Counted from the stretch's first letter, positions 1 to 5,335 are shown. The stretch: DNA of 8,298 bases from Candidatus Kaiserbacteria bacterium (GCA_020428895.1 JAGQLZ010000007.1:1-8298), one strand, 5' to 3'. Translations and numbers: made by a program. The notes: generated from the letters alone by a model not told the origin.

Positions 1-117
1 TGAATAGTTTCACTTTTCATCCGTTCTGCGATTTTTAAAGAGCAGACATGTCGATATTTATGAGACATGAGGTGGGCGAATACTTCAACCACCTGCAAAA
101 CATAATCGAATAATTAC
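1..117. other. Non-coding leader region upstream of tRNA-Ser
   Basis: No credible gene is seen here. A six-base inverted repeat AGGTGG (70-75) / CCACCT (89-94) with a 13-nt loop lies upstream of a -10-like CATAAT (101-106), which sits about 15 nt before the tRNA. No good -35 hexamer is visible. The stretch probably carries the tRNA promoter, but the assignment is weak. A leftward reading frame across 35-274 is only antisense to the tRNA. Confidence 0.35.
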
Positions 118-204
118 GGAGGGATGGCTGAGTGGTTGAAGGCAGCGGTCTTGAAAACCGCCATACGTTTACGCGTATCGAGGGTTCGAATCCCTCTCCC
201 TCCG
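118..204 (+). tRNA. tRNA-Ser (anticodon TGA)
   Basis: An 87-nt class II tRNA. The acceptor stem is GGAGGGA (118-124) with TCCCTCC (197-203) and discriminator G204. The anticodon stem GCGGT/ACCGC encloses the loop CTTGAAA, giving anticodon TGA, which reads UCA serine codons. A long variable arm (ATACG/CGTAT) is typical of tRNA-Ser. The T-arm is GAGGG-TTCGAAT-CCCTC. CCA is not encoded (the next bases are CGA), so it must be added by the CCA-adding enzyme. The last 20 nt of the gene plus one flanking base recur exactly at 361-381. The 3' acceptor strand can also pair with a downstream hairpin arm (199-251). Confidence 0.95.
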
Positions 205-205
205 C
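185..205 (+). repeat. 21-bp direct repeat, copy 1 (3' end of tRNA-Ser)
   Basis: The bases from the T-loop (TTCGAAT) through the discriminator, plus one base, are repeated exactly at 361-381, 176 bp downstream. Duplicated tRNA 3' ends are the usual footprint (attL/attR) of integration into a tRNA gene. The duplication is seen directly; the integration origin is inferred. Confidence 0.8.
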
Positions 206-251
206 GAGTACAAAATAGTGCGCCATTTGGCGCCTTTTTTGTTCGCGGAGG
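199..251 (+). terminator. Trailer hairpin of tRNA-Ser that includes the acceptor strand
   Basis: The inner part is a terminator: GCGCC (220-224), loop ATTT, GGCGC (229-233), then six T (235-240). The stem continues outward as ACAAAA/TTTTGT and then CCTCCGCGA (199-207) with TCGCGGAGG (243-251). The 3' acceptor strand of the tRNA is therefore itself one arm of the hairpin. The arms are visible directly. Termination is inferred from the GC stem plus T-run, and competition with tRNA folding is a possibility only. Confidence 0.7.
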
Positions 252-381
252 TAGAAGAAGTGACTCAATGTCACTTCTGTAGGGATTCGAAAAGGTTAGT
301 CAGATATTTTACGACCAAAGGGAGTAAAAAATATCGACAACCTGCACTGAAGCTGTAAGCTTCGAATCCCTCTCCCTCCGC
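205..381 (+). repeat. Structured tRNA-tail element A (after tRNA-Ser)
   Basis: This non-coding element starts at the tRNA 3' end and ends in an exact copy of it. From the 5' end it has the trailer hairpin, then a 9-bp hairpin (256-264/270-278, loop TCAAT). P1 is AGGGATTCGAA (281-291) pairing with TTCGAATCCCT (361-371). P2 is AGGTT (293-297) with AACCT (339-343). P3 is 303-312 with 324-335, closing the loop GACCAAAGGGA (313-323). P4 is GAAGC-TGTAA-GCTTC (349-363), which overlaps P1 by 3 nt. A homologous element with the same loop and compensatory changes follows tRNA-Arg (5085-5228). It could be a mobile element, an att-bounded insertion or a structured RNA co-transcribed with the tRNA. I do not recognise its class. 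Confidence 0.65.
361..381 (+). repeat. 21-bp direct repeat, copy 2 (orphan tRNA-Ser 3' end)
   Basis: This exact copy of 185-205 is not preceded by the rest of a tRNA. Its first 11 bases pair with 281-291 inside the element, and its first three bases also form the 3' side of hairpin P4. The intrinsic terminator at 394-415 follows directly, so this may be the original tRNA 3' flank, now displaced. Confidence 0.8.
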
Positions 382-393
382 CAAACAAAATAA

Positions 394-415
394 CACCCGA
401 CAGGGTGGATTTTTT
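394..415 (+). terminator. Intrinsic terminator after element A
   Basis: CACCC (394-398), loop GACA, GGGTG (403-407), then GA and six T (410-415). It would end transcripts from tRNA-Ser that read through the first T-run hairpin, so the element could exist as a longer tRNA-element RNA. Confidence 0.75.
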
Positions 416-526
416 GCTGTACTCGCTACACAAAAATAGTTGGATTTATTTGTACAGGTATCTATTAGTTGAAAAGAGAGTATACTTGGACATGCCGTGC
501 GGTTTAGTAGTTAAAATTTATTGAAT

Positions 527-628
527 ATGTCTGATCATAATAAAGATGAGAAAAAAGTCCCAACTACCCCAGCACCAAATACTCATTCTAAAGATGCACC
601 AAAAGATGGCGCAGCTAACAAGAAGTAA
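527..628 (+). CDS. Small hydrophilic protein, 33 aa, unknown
   Basis: An ATG-initiated ORF ending in TAA encodes a 33-residue peptide beginning MSDHNKDEKK and ending GAANKK. It is rich in Lys, Asp, Pro, Thr and Ala, with no hydrophobic segment and no cysteine, so it looks disordered and cytosolic. No SD is visible. A TAAAAT (512-517) lies 9 nt before the ATG, which would give an almost leaderless mRNA; a TATACT (481-486) is an alternative -10. A perfect 12-bp terminator begins 13 nt after the stop, which argues for a discrete transcription unit. I recognise no family. It could be a chance ORF in a non-coding transcript. Confidence 0.45.
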   Translation: MSDHNKDEKKVPTTPAPNTHSKDAPKDGAANKK

Positions 629-641
629 TCAAAACGGAGTC

Positions 642-669
642 AAAAAAACATCCTGCAGGATGTTTTTTT
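642..669. terminator. Perfect 12-bp intrinsic terminator
   Basis: AAAAAAACATCC (642-653), loop TGCA, GGATGTTTTTTT (658-669). A-runs and T-runs flank a GC-containing core, so it can act in both directions. It follows the 33-aa ORF and separates it from the ruvX operon. Confidence 0.85.
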
Positions 670-671
670 GT

Positions 672-786
672 AAGTAACATAAAACTCTACTCTACTAATA
701 ATAAATTTGATTATTTTTATTATAAAATATTCTAAATCACTAAATATAAATCTTTAATTTAATCAAAATATGCTATTCTCTCTAGC
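672..786 (+). promoter_or_regulatory. ruvX: AT-rich promoter region of the ruvX operon
   Basis: This very AT-rich stretch holds no gene. It ends with an extended -10, TG-C-TATTCT (TG at 771-772, hexamer 774-779), placed exactly 7 nt before the ruvX ATG at 787. That spacing puts the expected transcription start on or next to the A of the ATG, and no SD is present, so the mRNA is probably leaderless. No clear -35 hexamer is visible, which is tolerated by extended -10 promoters. Confidence 0.55.
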
Positions 787-1167
787 ATGAGAAAAATAGG
801 AATAGATTATGGAAGCAAAAGAGTCGGCATAGCTCTAACGGATGAAGCTGGCTTGATGGCTTTTCCGCATGTGGTTTTGGAAAACAACCAATCTTTGTTA
901 AAAGAGGTTATAAAAATTATTGAGGAAAATGAAGTGTCTGAAATGGTAATTGGTTATTCTCTAGGGAGAGATGGTCAACCAAACGAAATTCATAAAGCGG
1001 TTGAGTCGTTTATGACTGATATAACTTTAGAACGACCTATTCCCATTCATCTGGAGCCTGAGCAGTACACCACTCAAGAAGCAATTCGTTTTCAGGGGCG
1101 TAATAAAGACACAGATGCTTCTGCGGCCGCTATAATATTAAACAGCTTTATAACTAGGAAAAAATAA
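787..1167 (+). CDS. ruvX: YqgF/RuvX-family RNase H-fold nuclease
   Basis: 126 aa, close to the usual length of about 130-150. YqgF proteins have an RNase H-like fold. They are described as Holliday-junction resolvase-like and, in E. coli, as processing the 5' end of pre-16S rRNA. Visible motifs are GIDYGSKRVGIALTDE (residues 5-20, catalytic D7), VIGYSLGRDG (54-63), E92 in PEQYTT (91-96) and D110 in DASAAAIIL (110-118). The middle motif, usually DERLTT, is altered to PEQYTT, but its acidic residue is kept. It starts an operon, with the next ATG 1 nt after the stop. Start choice is supported by the -10 placed 7 nt upstream. Confidence 0.9.
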   Translation: MRKIGIDYGSKRVGIALTDEAGLMAFPHVVLENNQSLLKEVIKIIEENEVSEMVIGYSLGRDGQPNEIHKAVESFMTDITLERPIPIHLEPEQYTTQEAIRFQGRNKDTDASAAAIILNSFITRKK

Positions 1168-1168
1168 T

Positions 1169-1501
1169 ATGGAAGAAATAAGTTACGAAGATTTTGCAAA
1201 ATTAGAAATCAAAATTGGTACTATCAAAGAAGTAGATATCGTTGAAGATGCTGACAAGCTTTTGCGCCTGACTATTGATGTTGGTGACGAAAAACCAAGA
1301 CAGATAGTCTCTGGTATTCGTGAATTTTTTGAGGATCCACAAGATTTAGTAGGGAAGCAGTGTCCGTTTTTAGTAAATTTAAAAACTAGAAATATTAGAG
1401 GTCTAGATAGTCAAGGAATGATTTTAGCTATTGGTGGTGAAGATACATTCTCACTATTACATCCTAGTAAAGAAGTGCCAGCAGGTATTAAAATAAATTA
1501 A
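1169..1501 (+). CDS. tRNA-binding OB-fold protein (CsaA/MetRS C-terminal type)
   Basis: 110 aa forming a single EMAP-II/MetG-C-like tRNA-binding domain. The family pattern is visible: FAKLEIKIGTI (9-19) near the start, ADKLLRLTIDVGDE (28-41), RQIVSGI (44-50), then the signature VNLKTRNIRGLDSQGMILA (69-87). The same domain is fused to the C-terminus of MetRS or stands alone as CsaA/YgjH-type proteins, which bind tRNA or act as chaperone-like factors. Here it stands alone, so the exact role is open. An AGGA (1156-1159) lies 9 nt before the ATG. The gene is 1 nt downstream of ruvX and almost certainly co-transcribed and translationally coupled. Confidence 0.88.
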   Translation: MEEISYEDFAKLEIKIGTIKEVDIVEDADKLLRLTIDVGDEKPRQIVSGIREFFEDPQDLVGKQCPFLVNLKTRNIRGLDSQGMILAIGGEDTFSLLHPSKEVPAGIKIN

Positions 1502-1503
1502 AA

Positions 1504-2094
1504 ATGAGTTTCAAGTTGTACCTTAAAAACGTTGCTAAACAGACTGAGATGATTCTAAAAACCAAATACGGTCTATGGCTTTTGGCGGTAATTTCTTTCT
1601 TTGAATCAGCTCTTTTGGCACCGATTATCACCGATCCGTTTATGATTATTTATATGTTAGCCAATCGCACTAGGGCGGTGGCAGCCGTGGTAGTGACGGT
1701 TGGGTCGTCAGTATTTGGTGGTTTTATTGCTTATCTTTTAGCTACATCATTTTATTTTTTTGTTACTCAATATTTTTCACCAGAAGCGTTGGCTGAATTA
1801 GATAATGTGATTATACAGTTTCAAGATGGTACTTTTTGGATAACTATCTTTGGAGCCATTACTCCAGTTCCTTATACGCTGGTTGCTTTAGGGGCCGGTT
1901 TTGTTCAGGGAAATATAGTAGTTTTCTTATTAGCTTCGATTATCGGACGCTCAATTCGTTATGGGGTGGTTGGTTACGTTACTTATTACTTTGGACCACA
2001 AATGCTTGAGCAGATAGAAAAACGCCTACAACTTTTCACAATAATTTCAGTGATATTAGTGATTCTATATTTTATCTATTATTTCCTCTATTAA
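1504..2094 (+). CDS. VTT/DedA-superfamily (YqaA-like) membrane protein
   Basis: 196 aa, strongly hydrophobic, with several membrane segments (about 22-52, 58-85, 112-140, 140-165 and 175-196). Family hallmarks are an acidic residue followed by prolines in the first segment (E34, P40, P45), a small-residue helix GSSVFGGFIAYLLA (67-80), the re-entrant-type motif TPVPYT (120-125) and GRSIRY (148-153). Members of this superfamily are implicated in lipid or undecaprenyl-phosphate transport at the inner membrane; the substrate of this one is unknown. It is the third gene of the ruvX operon, with a 2-nt gap and no clear SD, so coupling is likely. No convincing terminator follows. Confidence 0.8.
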   Translation: MSFKLYLKNVAKQTEMILKTKYGLWLLAVISFFESALLAPIITDPFMIIYMLANRTRAVAAVVVTVGSSVFGGFIAYLLATSFYFFVTQYFSPEALAELDNVIIQFQDGTFWITIFGAITPVPYTLVALGAGFVQGNIVVFLLASIIGRSIRYGVVGYVTYYFGPQMLEQIEKRLQLFTIISVILVILYFIYYFLY

Positions 2095-2133
2095 ATTGTG
2101 GGTTGTATCACTACCTACAGAACAGTTTCATCG

Positions 2134-2146
2134 TATAATGTAAGCA
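2134..2146 (+). promoter_or_regulatory. pilM: Promoter -10 of the pil operon, leaderless spacing
   Basis: A consensus TATAAT (2134-2139) ends 7 nt before the pilM ATG at 2147, the same spacing as at ruvX and csoR. No SD lies between them, so the pilM mRNA is predicted to be leaderless. A convincing -35 at 16-18 bp is not visible. Confidence 0.65.
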
Positions 2147-3238
2147 ATGTTCTTGTCTGGTTCCTTAGGTAATTTATTGCCACCACCAATGTTCCTTAAG
2201 ATGCCTAGTTTGGGTGTCGATATTTCTGATTCTTCATTGAAGTATATAAAGCTCAAGGAAGTTAAGCCTGGTCATAAAGTTATAGATATTAAAGGCAGTA
2301 TTGATATTCCAAATGGAGTTGTTCGGGGTGGTTTTGTGGAAGATCAAAAACAGTTGACTGAAGTGATGCGTAAACTTAAAACTCAGACTAAGATGAGCTA
2401 TGTTCGAGTGTCTTTACCAGAAGAAAGAGCTTACGTTTTTGAAACAGAAATTAAAAGAGGAACACCGTTCAAAGAAATTAGAGGTCTACTAGAATTTAGA
2501 TTAGAAGAAAACGTTCCGATATCTCCAAAAGAAGCCTTGTTTGATTATGAGATTTTACCGTCTGGACCAGATGATAAAAAAATCAGAATTGTTGTAGTAG
2601 TGTACGCAAGAGAGACAATTATGCGTTATTACAATGCTTGTAAAGATGCCAAGTTGGTACCGCTATCGTTTGAAGTAGAAGCTCAAGCTATGGCACGAGC
2701 TACAGTTTCGGCCGATGATGTCGGTGCCCATATGATTGTAGATTTTGGTAAAAACCGAACTGGTATCGCAGTAGTTCTTAATGGAGCACTTATGTTTACG
2801 TCTACGGTCGATATTGGGGGAGATACAATGTCTAAAGCCCTTCGTGCTCAATTAGGAAACGATATAGCAGAGTCGGAGCTAACAAAAATAAAAAATACTC
2901 AAGGGTTGGTTAAGGCACTTGATAATGATGTAGTGTACGAAGCTCTGCTGAACACCTCGTCCATTCTAAAAGATGAAATCGCTTCACGTCTACAGTATTG
3001 GCATACCCGAGATTATGAACGAAAAGAAAGAAAAATTAAGTCCGTAATTATTTGTGGCGGTAGCTCAAACATGAAAGGTTTACCCGAGTATTTAACAGAA
3101 GCATTAGGAGTGACAGTAGTACGAGGCAATGTTTGGGAGAATGTTATGGATTTAGACACTGACATACCGTCAATTGATCGTTGGCATTCATACGGATACG
3201 CGGCGGCAGTTGGTTTAGCGCTTAAGGACTATATGTAA
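2147..3238 (+). CDS. pilM: PilM, actin-like ATPase of the type IV pilus platform
   Basis: 363 aa, the normal length for PilM. PilM is a cytoplasmic FtsA/MreB-like protein that binds the N-terminal peptide of PilN and links the inner-membrane alignment complex to the assembly ATPases. The actin-fold nucleotide motifs are visible: phosphate-1 GVDISDSSLK (23-32), phosphate-2 DFGKNRTG (199-206) and adenosine motif GGSSNMKGL (304-312). The SHS2-type insert falls between the first two. A short hydrophobic N-terminal extension (MFLSGSLGNLLPPP) precedes the canonical FLKMPSLG; the start at 2147 is favoured over the internal ATG because of the TATAAT 7 nt upstream. First gene of a four-gene operon. 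Confidence 0.92.
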   Translation: MFLSGSLGNLLPPPMFLKMPSLGVDISDSSLKYIKLKEVKPGHKVIDIKGSIDIPNGVVRGGFVEDQKQLTEVMRKLKTQTKMSYVRVSLPEERAYVFETEIKRGTPFKEIRGLLEFRLEENVPISPKEALFDYEILPSGPDDKKIRIVVVVYARETIMRYYNACKDAKLVPLSFEVEAQAMARATVSADDVGAHMIVDFGKNRTGIAVVLNGALMFTSTVDIGGDTMSKALRAQLGNDIAESELTKIKNTQGLVKALDNDVVYEALLNTSSILKDEIASRLQYWHTRDYERKERKIKSVIICGGSSNMKGLPEYLTEALGVTVVRGNVWENVMDLDTDIPSIDRWHSYGYAAAVGLALKDYM

Positions 3239-3240
3239 TT

Positions 3241-3789
3241 ATGATTAATTTAATTCCACCAGTATCTAGAAAACAAGTTCTTAAGGAATATTGGTTCCGA
3301 GTTAGTTCTGTGATGATGTGTATTGCTGCCACAGTCGCGCTGATTACTAGTCTACTCCTCTCACCATCTTACGTACTGGTTACCAATAGGGGTAGTGATT
3401 TTGCTGAATCAGCAGCAGAAGCACTTACTAAATCAGAGAAGTACGATGAATTAATTGCAGAAGTTGATAAAACTAATAATCAGGCAGTAGTTTTATTACG
3501 TGATATTGAAAGTATAAAATACACTGAACTGATGTCCAGAATCGAAGAACTGGCTGGAAACAAAATAAAAATTAGTGAAATTCGATTTGAAGGATTTGAT
3601 AGTAAGACAAATAAATCCACGGTATCAATTGTTGGAGTAGCCAGCGACAGAGAATCTTTGGCAAATTATCGAACGTCTCTTGATAATGACCGAAGTTTTA
3701 CCAACATTGTATTACCGATTTCTAATTTAGCTAAAGATGTTGATATTCAGTTTTCTTTATTGGTAGAAATTGTAACAAAACAATCATAA
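3241..3789 (+). CDS. pilN: PilN-like type IV pilus inner-membrane protein
   Basis: 182 aa. The N-terminus MINLIPP matches the conserved INLLP peptide by which PilN docks into the groove of PilM. One transmembrane helix (about 20-47) follows, then a periplasmic helical region (about 55-90) and an alpha/beta domain with the pattern LAGNKIKISEIRFEG...STVSIVGVASDRESLANYRTSL, typical of PilN. It heterodimerises with PilO in the alignment subcomplex. It is separated from pilM by 2 nt, and an AAGGA lies rather far upstream (about 12 nt), so coupling is likely. Assignment by motif and position is strong. Confidence 0.88.
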   Translation: MINLIPPVSRKQVLKEYWFRVSSVMMCIAATVALITSLLLSPSYVLVTNRGSDFAESAAEALTKSEKYDELIAEVDKTNNQAVVLLRDIESIKYTELMSRIEELAGNKIKISEIRFEGFDSKTNKSTVSIVGVASDRESLANYRTSLDNDRSFTNIVLPISNLAKDVDIQFSLLVEIVTKQS

Positions 3790-3791
3790 GT

Positions 3792-4310
3792 ATGAATCCG
3801 ACAACAAAAAAAGTATTCATATTTTCTCTAGTCTACTTCAGTGTTAGCCTCGTTGTACTTGGATTAATTGTGTTTGAAGTAAAACGTCAAGGTAATAATA
3901 TGGTTAGTGATATTTCTCTCATTAATCAAAATGTCGCTTTTGATCAGGCTCAAGTTTCATTGCAAAAATTACTTAATGAAACTAAAGAAGATAGGGCTGT
4001 CATTAACGATATGTTTTTGGATAACAAGCGACAGATAAATTTCTTGTCAGACTTAGAAAACACAGCTGATCAATTTAATTTAGAGAATAAAATTATTTCT
4101 CTAGATCTTTCAGATAAAACTGATAATCCTTATCAAGACTTGTCTATCAATATGGAAGTTATTGGGGAGTATAGTCAGGTAAAGAAATATATTGAATTAA
4201 TAGAGTTAATTCCGTTACATTCAAAGGTCGTTAAGTTAGTAATATCTAATGAAGAGGGGTCCGTCTGGAAGGCGGTAATCACTTTCACCGTAACCACATT
4301 ATCTGTATGA
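3792..4310 (+). CDS. pilO: PilO-like type IV pilus inner-membrane protein
   Basis: 172 aa with the PilO layout: a short cytoplasmic N-terminus, one transmembrane helix (about 9-30), a periplasmic helical or coiled-coil segment (about 35-85) and a small ferredoxin-like domain (about 85-172, with NPYQDLSINMEVIGEYSQVKKYIELIELIP-like beta-alpha-beta spacing). PilO pairs with PilN in the periplasm. The sequence itself is weakly conserved, so the call relies on topology and on its place directly after pilN (2-nt gap). Its stop overlaps the next start (ATGA, 4307-4310). Confidence 0.78.
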   Translation: MNPTTKKVFIFSLVYFSVSLVVLGLIVFEVKRQGNNMVSDISLINQNVAFDQAQVSLQKLLNETKEDRAVINDMFLDNKRQINFLSDLENTADQFNLENKIISLDLSDKTDNPYQDLSINMEVIGEYSQVKKYIELIELIPLHSKVVKLVISNEEGSVWKAVITFTVTTLSV

Positions 4311-4756
4311 TTACAAAAAACGATGTAGTTAATATGGCTAGACATATAGTCCGTAAAGATAAAGGTAAAACGGACCGATCTTTAATGCACCCCCAGCGAG
4401 AGTGGAATATTAGTATATTGATAGGCGGTATTATGCTTATTATTGGTATTACTTACTCTAGCTCATCATTTCTACATTACCGTTCAATTTTAAATGATGA
4501 GTCTGTTGCTGAGATAAAAACTGCTAATTATCGTGAGCAGTTAGTAGATCAAGTGATTTCATATTACGGAGCCAAAAAAGATTCTTACGATCACTTATTT
4601 AATTCAGTTGTAAGTAAGAGTACACCAGTTGAAAATACAGAATCGGGCACAGCCACTTCAACGGCCACCTCGACAATTGATGTTGGTATAGAGATTCTTG
4701 AGGAAGAAGAGGTTGCTACTGAGGAAGAGACAATACCAGATTTAATCACTGGCTAG
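4307..4756 (+). CDS. Fourth gene of the pil operon, single-pass membrane protein
   Basis: 149 aa, no family recognised. It has a basic cytoplasmic N-terminus (about 1-31), one transmembrane helix (about 33-54), a periplasmic helical part (about 60-103), then a Thr/Ser-rich linker and a strongly acidic tail (about 126-145, runs of Glu). It overlaps pilO by 4 nt, so it is translated in coupling and probably works with PilM/N/O. It occupies the place where many genomes have pilP, but no lipobox or PilP domain is visible. A lineage-specific pilus factor is the cautious reading. Its 3' end overlaps the convergent repressor gene by 15 bp. Confidence 0.75.
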   Translation: MITKNDVVNMARHIVRKDKGKTDRSLMHPQREWNISILIGGIMLIIGITYSSSSFLHYRSILNDESVAEIKTANYREQLVDQVISYYGAKKDSYDHLFNSVVSKSTPVENTESGTATSTATSTIDVGIEILEEEEVATEEETIPDLITG

Positions 4757-5005
4757 AACCTTGATAGCTTCGGAAATTTGCTCATCACGCTTTTTTGCCG
4801 GTAGACTCTGACACTTTTTTATATGCATCAGAACGTATTGTTCACTGGTGTGCTTTAAGGCACTGCGAGCCGCTTTAATTTGGGTAATGAATTCCTTACA
4901 GTCTTTGATTGAGTCTTTTTCAAGAGATTCTCTGAGGGCTCTAACTTGACCCTCAGCCCGATTTAATCGGTTGATAAGTAGCTGGTATTTATGAGTCTTT
5001 TTCAT
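4742..5005 (-). CDS. csoR: CsoR/RcnR-family metal-responsive repressor
   Basis: 87 aa, an all-helical DUF156 protein. The family core is visible: LINRLNRAEGQVRALRESLE (10-29) and CKEFITQIKAARSALK (36-51). The ligand positions read Cys36, His61 and Cys65 (HIKKC), the Cys-His-Cys set of Cu(I)-sensing CsoR; RcnR instead has His at the last position. A His at position 5 lies near the fourth ligand position used by RcnR, so specificity is inferred, not certain. No copper transporter or chaperone is within the window, so the regulated target lies elsewhere or the gene controls itself. The mRNA appears leaderless. It overlaps the convergent pilus gene by 15 bp. Confidence 0.85.
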   Translation of the reverse strand: MKKTHKYQLLINRLNRAEGQVRALRESLEKDSIKDCKEFITQIKAARSALKHTSEQYVLMHIKKCQSLPAKKRDEQISEAIKVLASD

Positions 5006-5033
5006 AATTTCGAGTATACCATGCGGGGTTTAT
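5006..5033 (-). promoter_or_regulatory. csoR: csoR promoter with possible self-operator
   Basis: Read leftward, an extended -10 TGG-TATACT (hexamer at 5013-5018) stands 7 nt before the ATG, again the leaderless spacing. Just upstream, TACC-ATGC-GGGGT (about 5017-5029 on the + strand) forms an imperfect G-tract inverted repeat, the kind of site CsoR proteins bind. Its overlap with the -10 would suit autorepression. The promoter is seen directly; the operator is inference. Confidence 0.5.
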
Positions 5034-5038
5034 TTTAG

Positions 5039-5080
5039 AAGCACGAAAAAACTGGACTTATATCCAGTTTTTTCGTGCTT
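5039..5080. terminator. Perfect 18-bp hairpin terminator after element B
   Basis: The arms 5039-5056 and 5063-5080 are perfectly complementary around the loop CTTATA. Each arm carries a six-base A- or T-run next to CTGGA, so on the minus strand the hairpin ends in ACTGGA/TCCAGT followed by T-rich sequence. It would terminate the tRNA-Arg/element-B transcript before csoR. Confidence 0.8.
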
Positions 5081-5084
5081 GTTG

Positions 5085-5105
5085 GTGCTCCCAAGAGGAA
5101 TCGAA
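5085..5105 (-). repeat. 21-bp direct repeat, orphan tRNA-Arg 3' end
   Basis: An exact copy of 5228-5248, which is the T-loop to discriminator of tRNA-Arg plus one base. It stands 143 bp downstream of the tRNA in the direction of transcription and ends element B. Its T-arm part pairs with 5170-5180. Confidence 0.8.
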
Positions 5106-5228
5106 ACTTACAGTTTCAGTACACCTTTTGGATAGATTCTCCCTTTGGTCGAATCCACCTCAAAAGCTTTTCGATTCCTCGGACTCATTGTAAAACGCCC
5201 AGTACAAGACTGGACGCTTTACAACGAG
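5085..5228 (-). repeat. Structured tRNA-tail element B (after tRNA-Arg)
   Basis: This is the homologue of element A, read leftward from the tRNA. A 20-bp hairpin with G.U pairs (5209-5228 with 5184-5203) adjoins the tRNA. P1 is GAGGAATCGAA (minus strand of 5170-5180) with TTCGATTCCTC (minus strand of 5095-5105). P2 is CTTTTG/CAAAAG (5161-5166 with 5125-5130). P3 is GATTC/GAATC (5151-5155 with 5135-5139), closing the loop GACCAAAGGGA (5140-5150). P4 is GAAAC-TGTAA-GTTTC (5103-5117). Loop sequences match element A while stem sequences differ but still pair. It lacks the extra 9-bp hairpin of element A, which accounts for its shorter length (143 versus 176 bp repeat spacing). Confidence 0.65.
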
Positions 5229-5248
5229 TGCTCCCAAGAGGAATCGAA
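5228..5248 (-). repeat. 21-bp direct repeat, tRNA-Arg copy
   Basis: The 3' end of the intact tRNA-Arg, duplicated exactly at 5085-5105. It has the same length and the same position in the tRNA (T-loop to one base past the discriminator) as the repeat at tRNA-Ser. Confidence 0.8.
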
Positions 5249-5300
5249 CCCCTACCAAGAGCTTAGAAGTCTCCTGTTCTATCCATTAAACTATGGGAGC
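5229..5300 (-). tRNA. tRNA-Arg (anticodon TCT)
   Basis: 72 nt, read leftward. The acceptor GCTCCCA pairs with TGGGAGC, with discriminator A (complement of 5229). The anticodon loop CTTCTAA gives TCT, for AGA (and AGG) codons. The anticodon stem has an A.G mismatch next to the loop. The T-arm is AGGGG-TTCGATT-CCTCT. CCA is not encoded. A promoter lies directly upstream and a structured element with a second 3' end lies downstream. Confidence 0.93.
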
Positions 5301-5306
5301 ATGAGT

Positions 5307-5334
5307 ACTATAGCAAAAATCGAAAGTATGTAAA
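5307..5334 (-). promoter_or_regulatory. Promoter of tRNA-Arg
   Basis: Read leftward: -35 TTTACA (5329-5334), 16-bp spacer, -10 TATAGT (5307-5312), then 6 nt to the tRNA 5' end. Start at or very near the mature 5' end is expected, so little 5' leader would remain for RNase P. Confidence 0.7.
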
Positions 5335-5335
5335 A

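Noticed and set aside
35..274. Leftward open frame over tRNA-Ser
   Set aside because: The GEGFEPSIRV-type string is antisense tRNA translation; no SD or promoter.
205..381. Group I intron or known self-cleaving ribozyme in the tRNA tails
   Set aside because: Too short for a group I intron, and the conserved P/Q/R/S core strings are absent. No hammerhead CUGAUGA...GAAA, twister or HDV pattern was found.
5075..5333. Rightward open frames over tRNA-Arg and its tail
   Set aside because: They contain the familiar translation of an antisense tRNA (RGIEPLPRA-type) and lie over an RNA gene and structured element.
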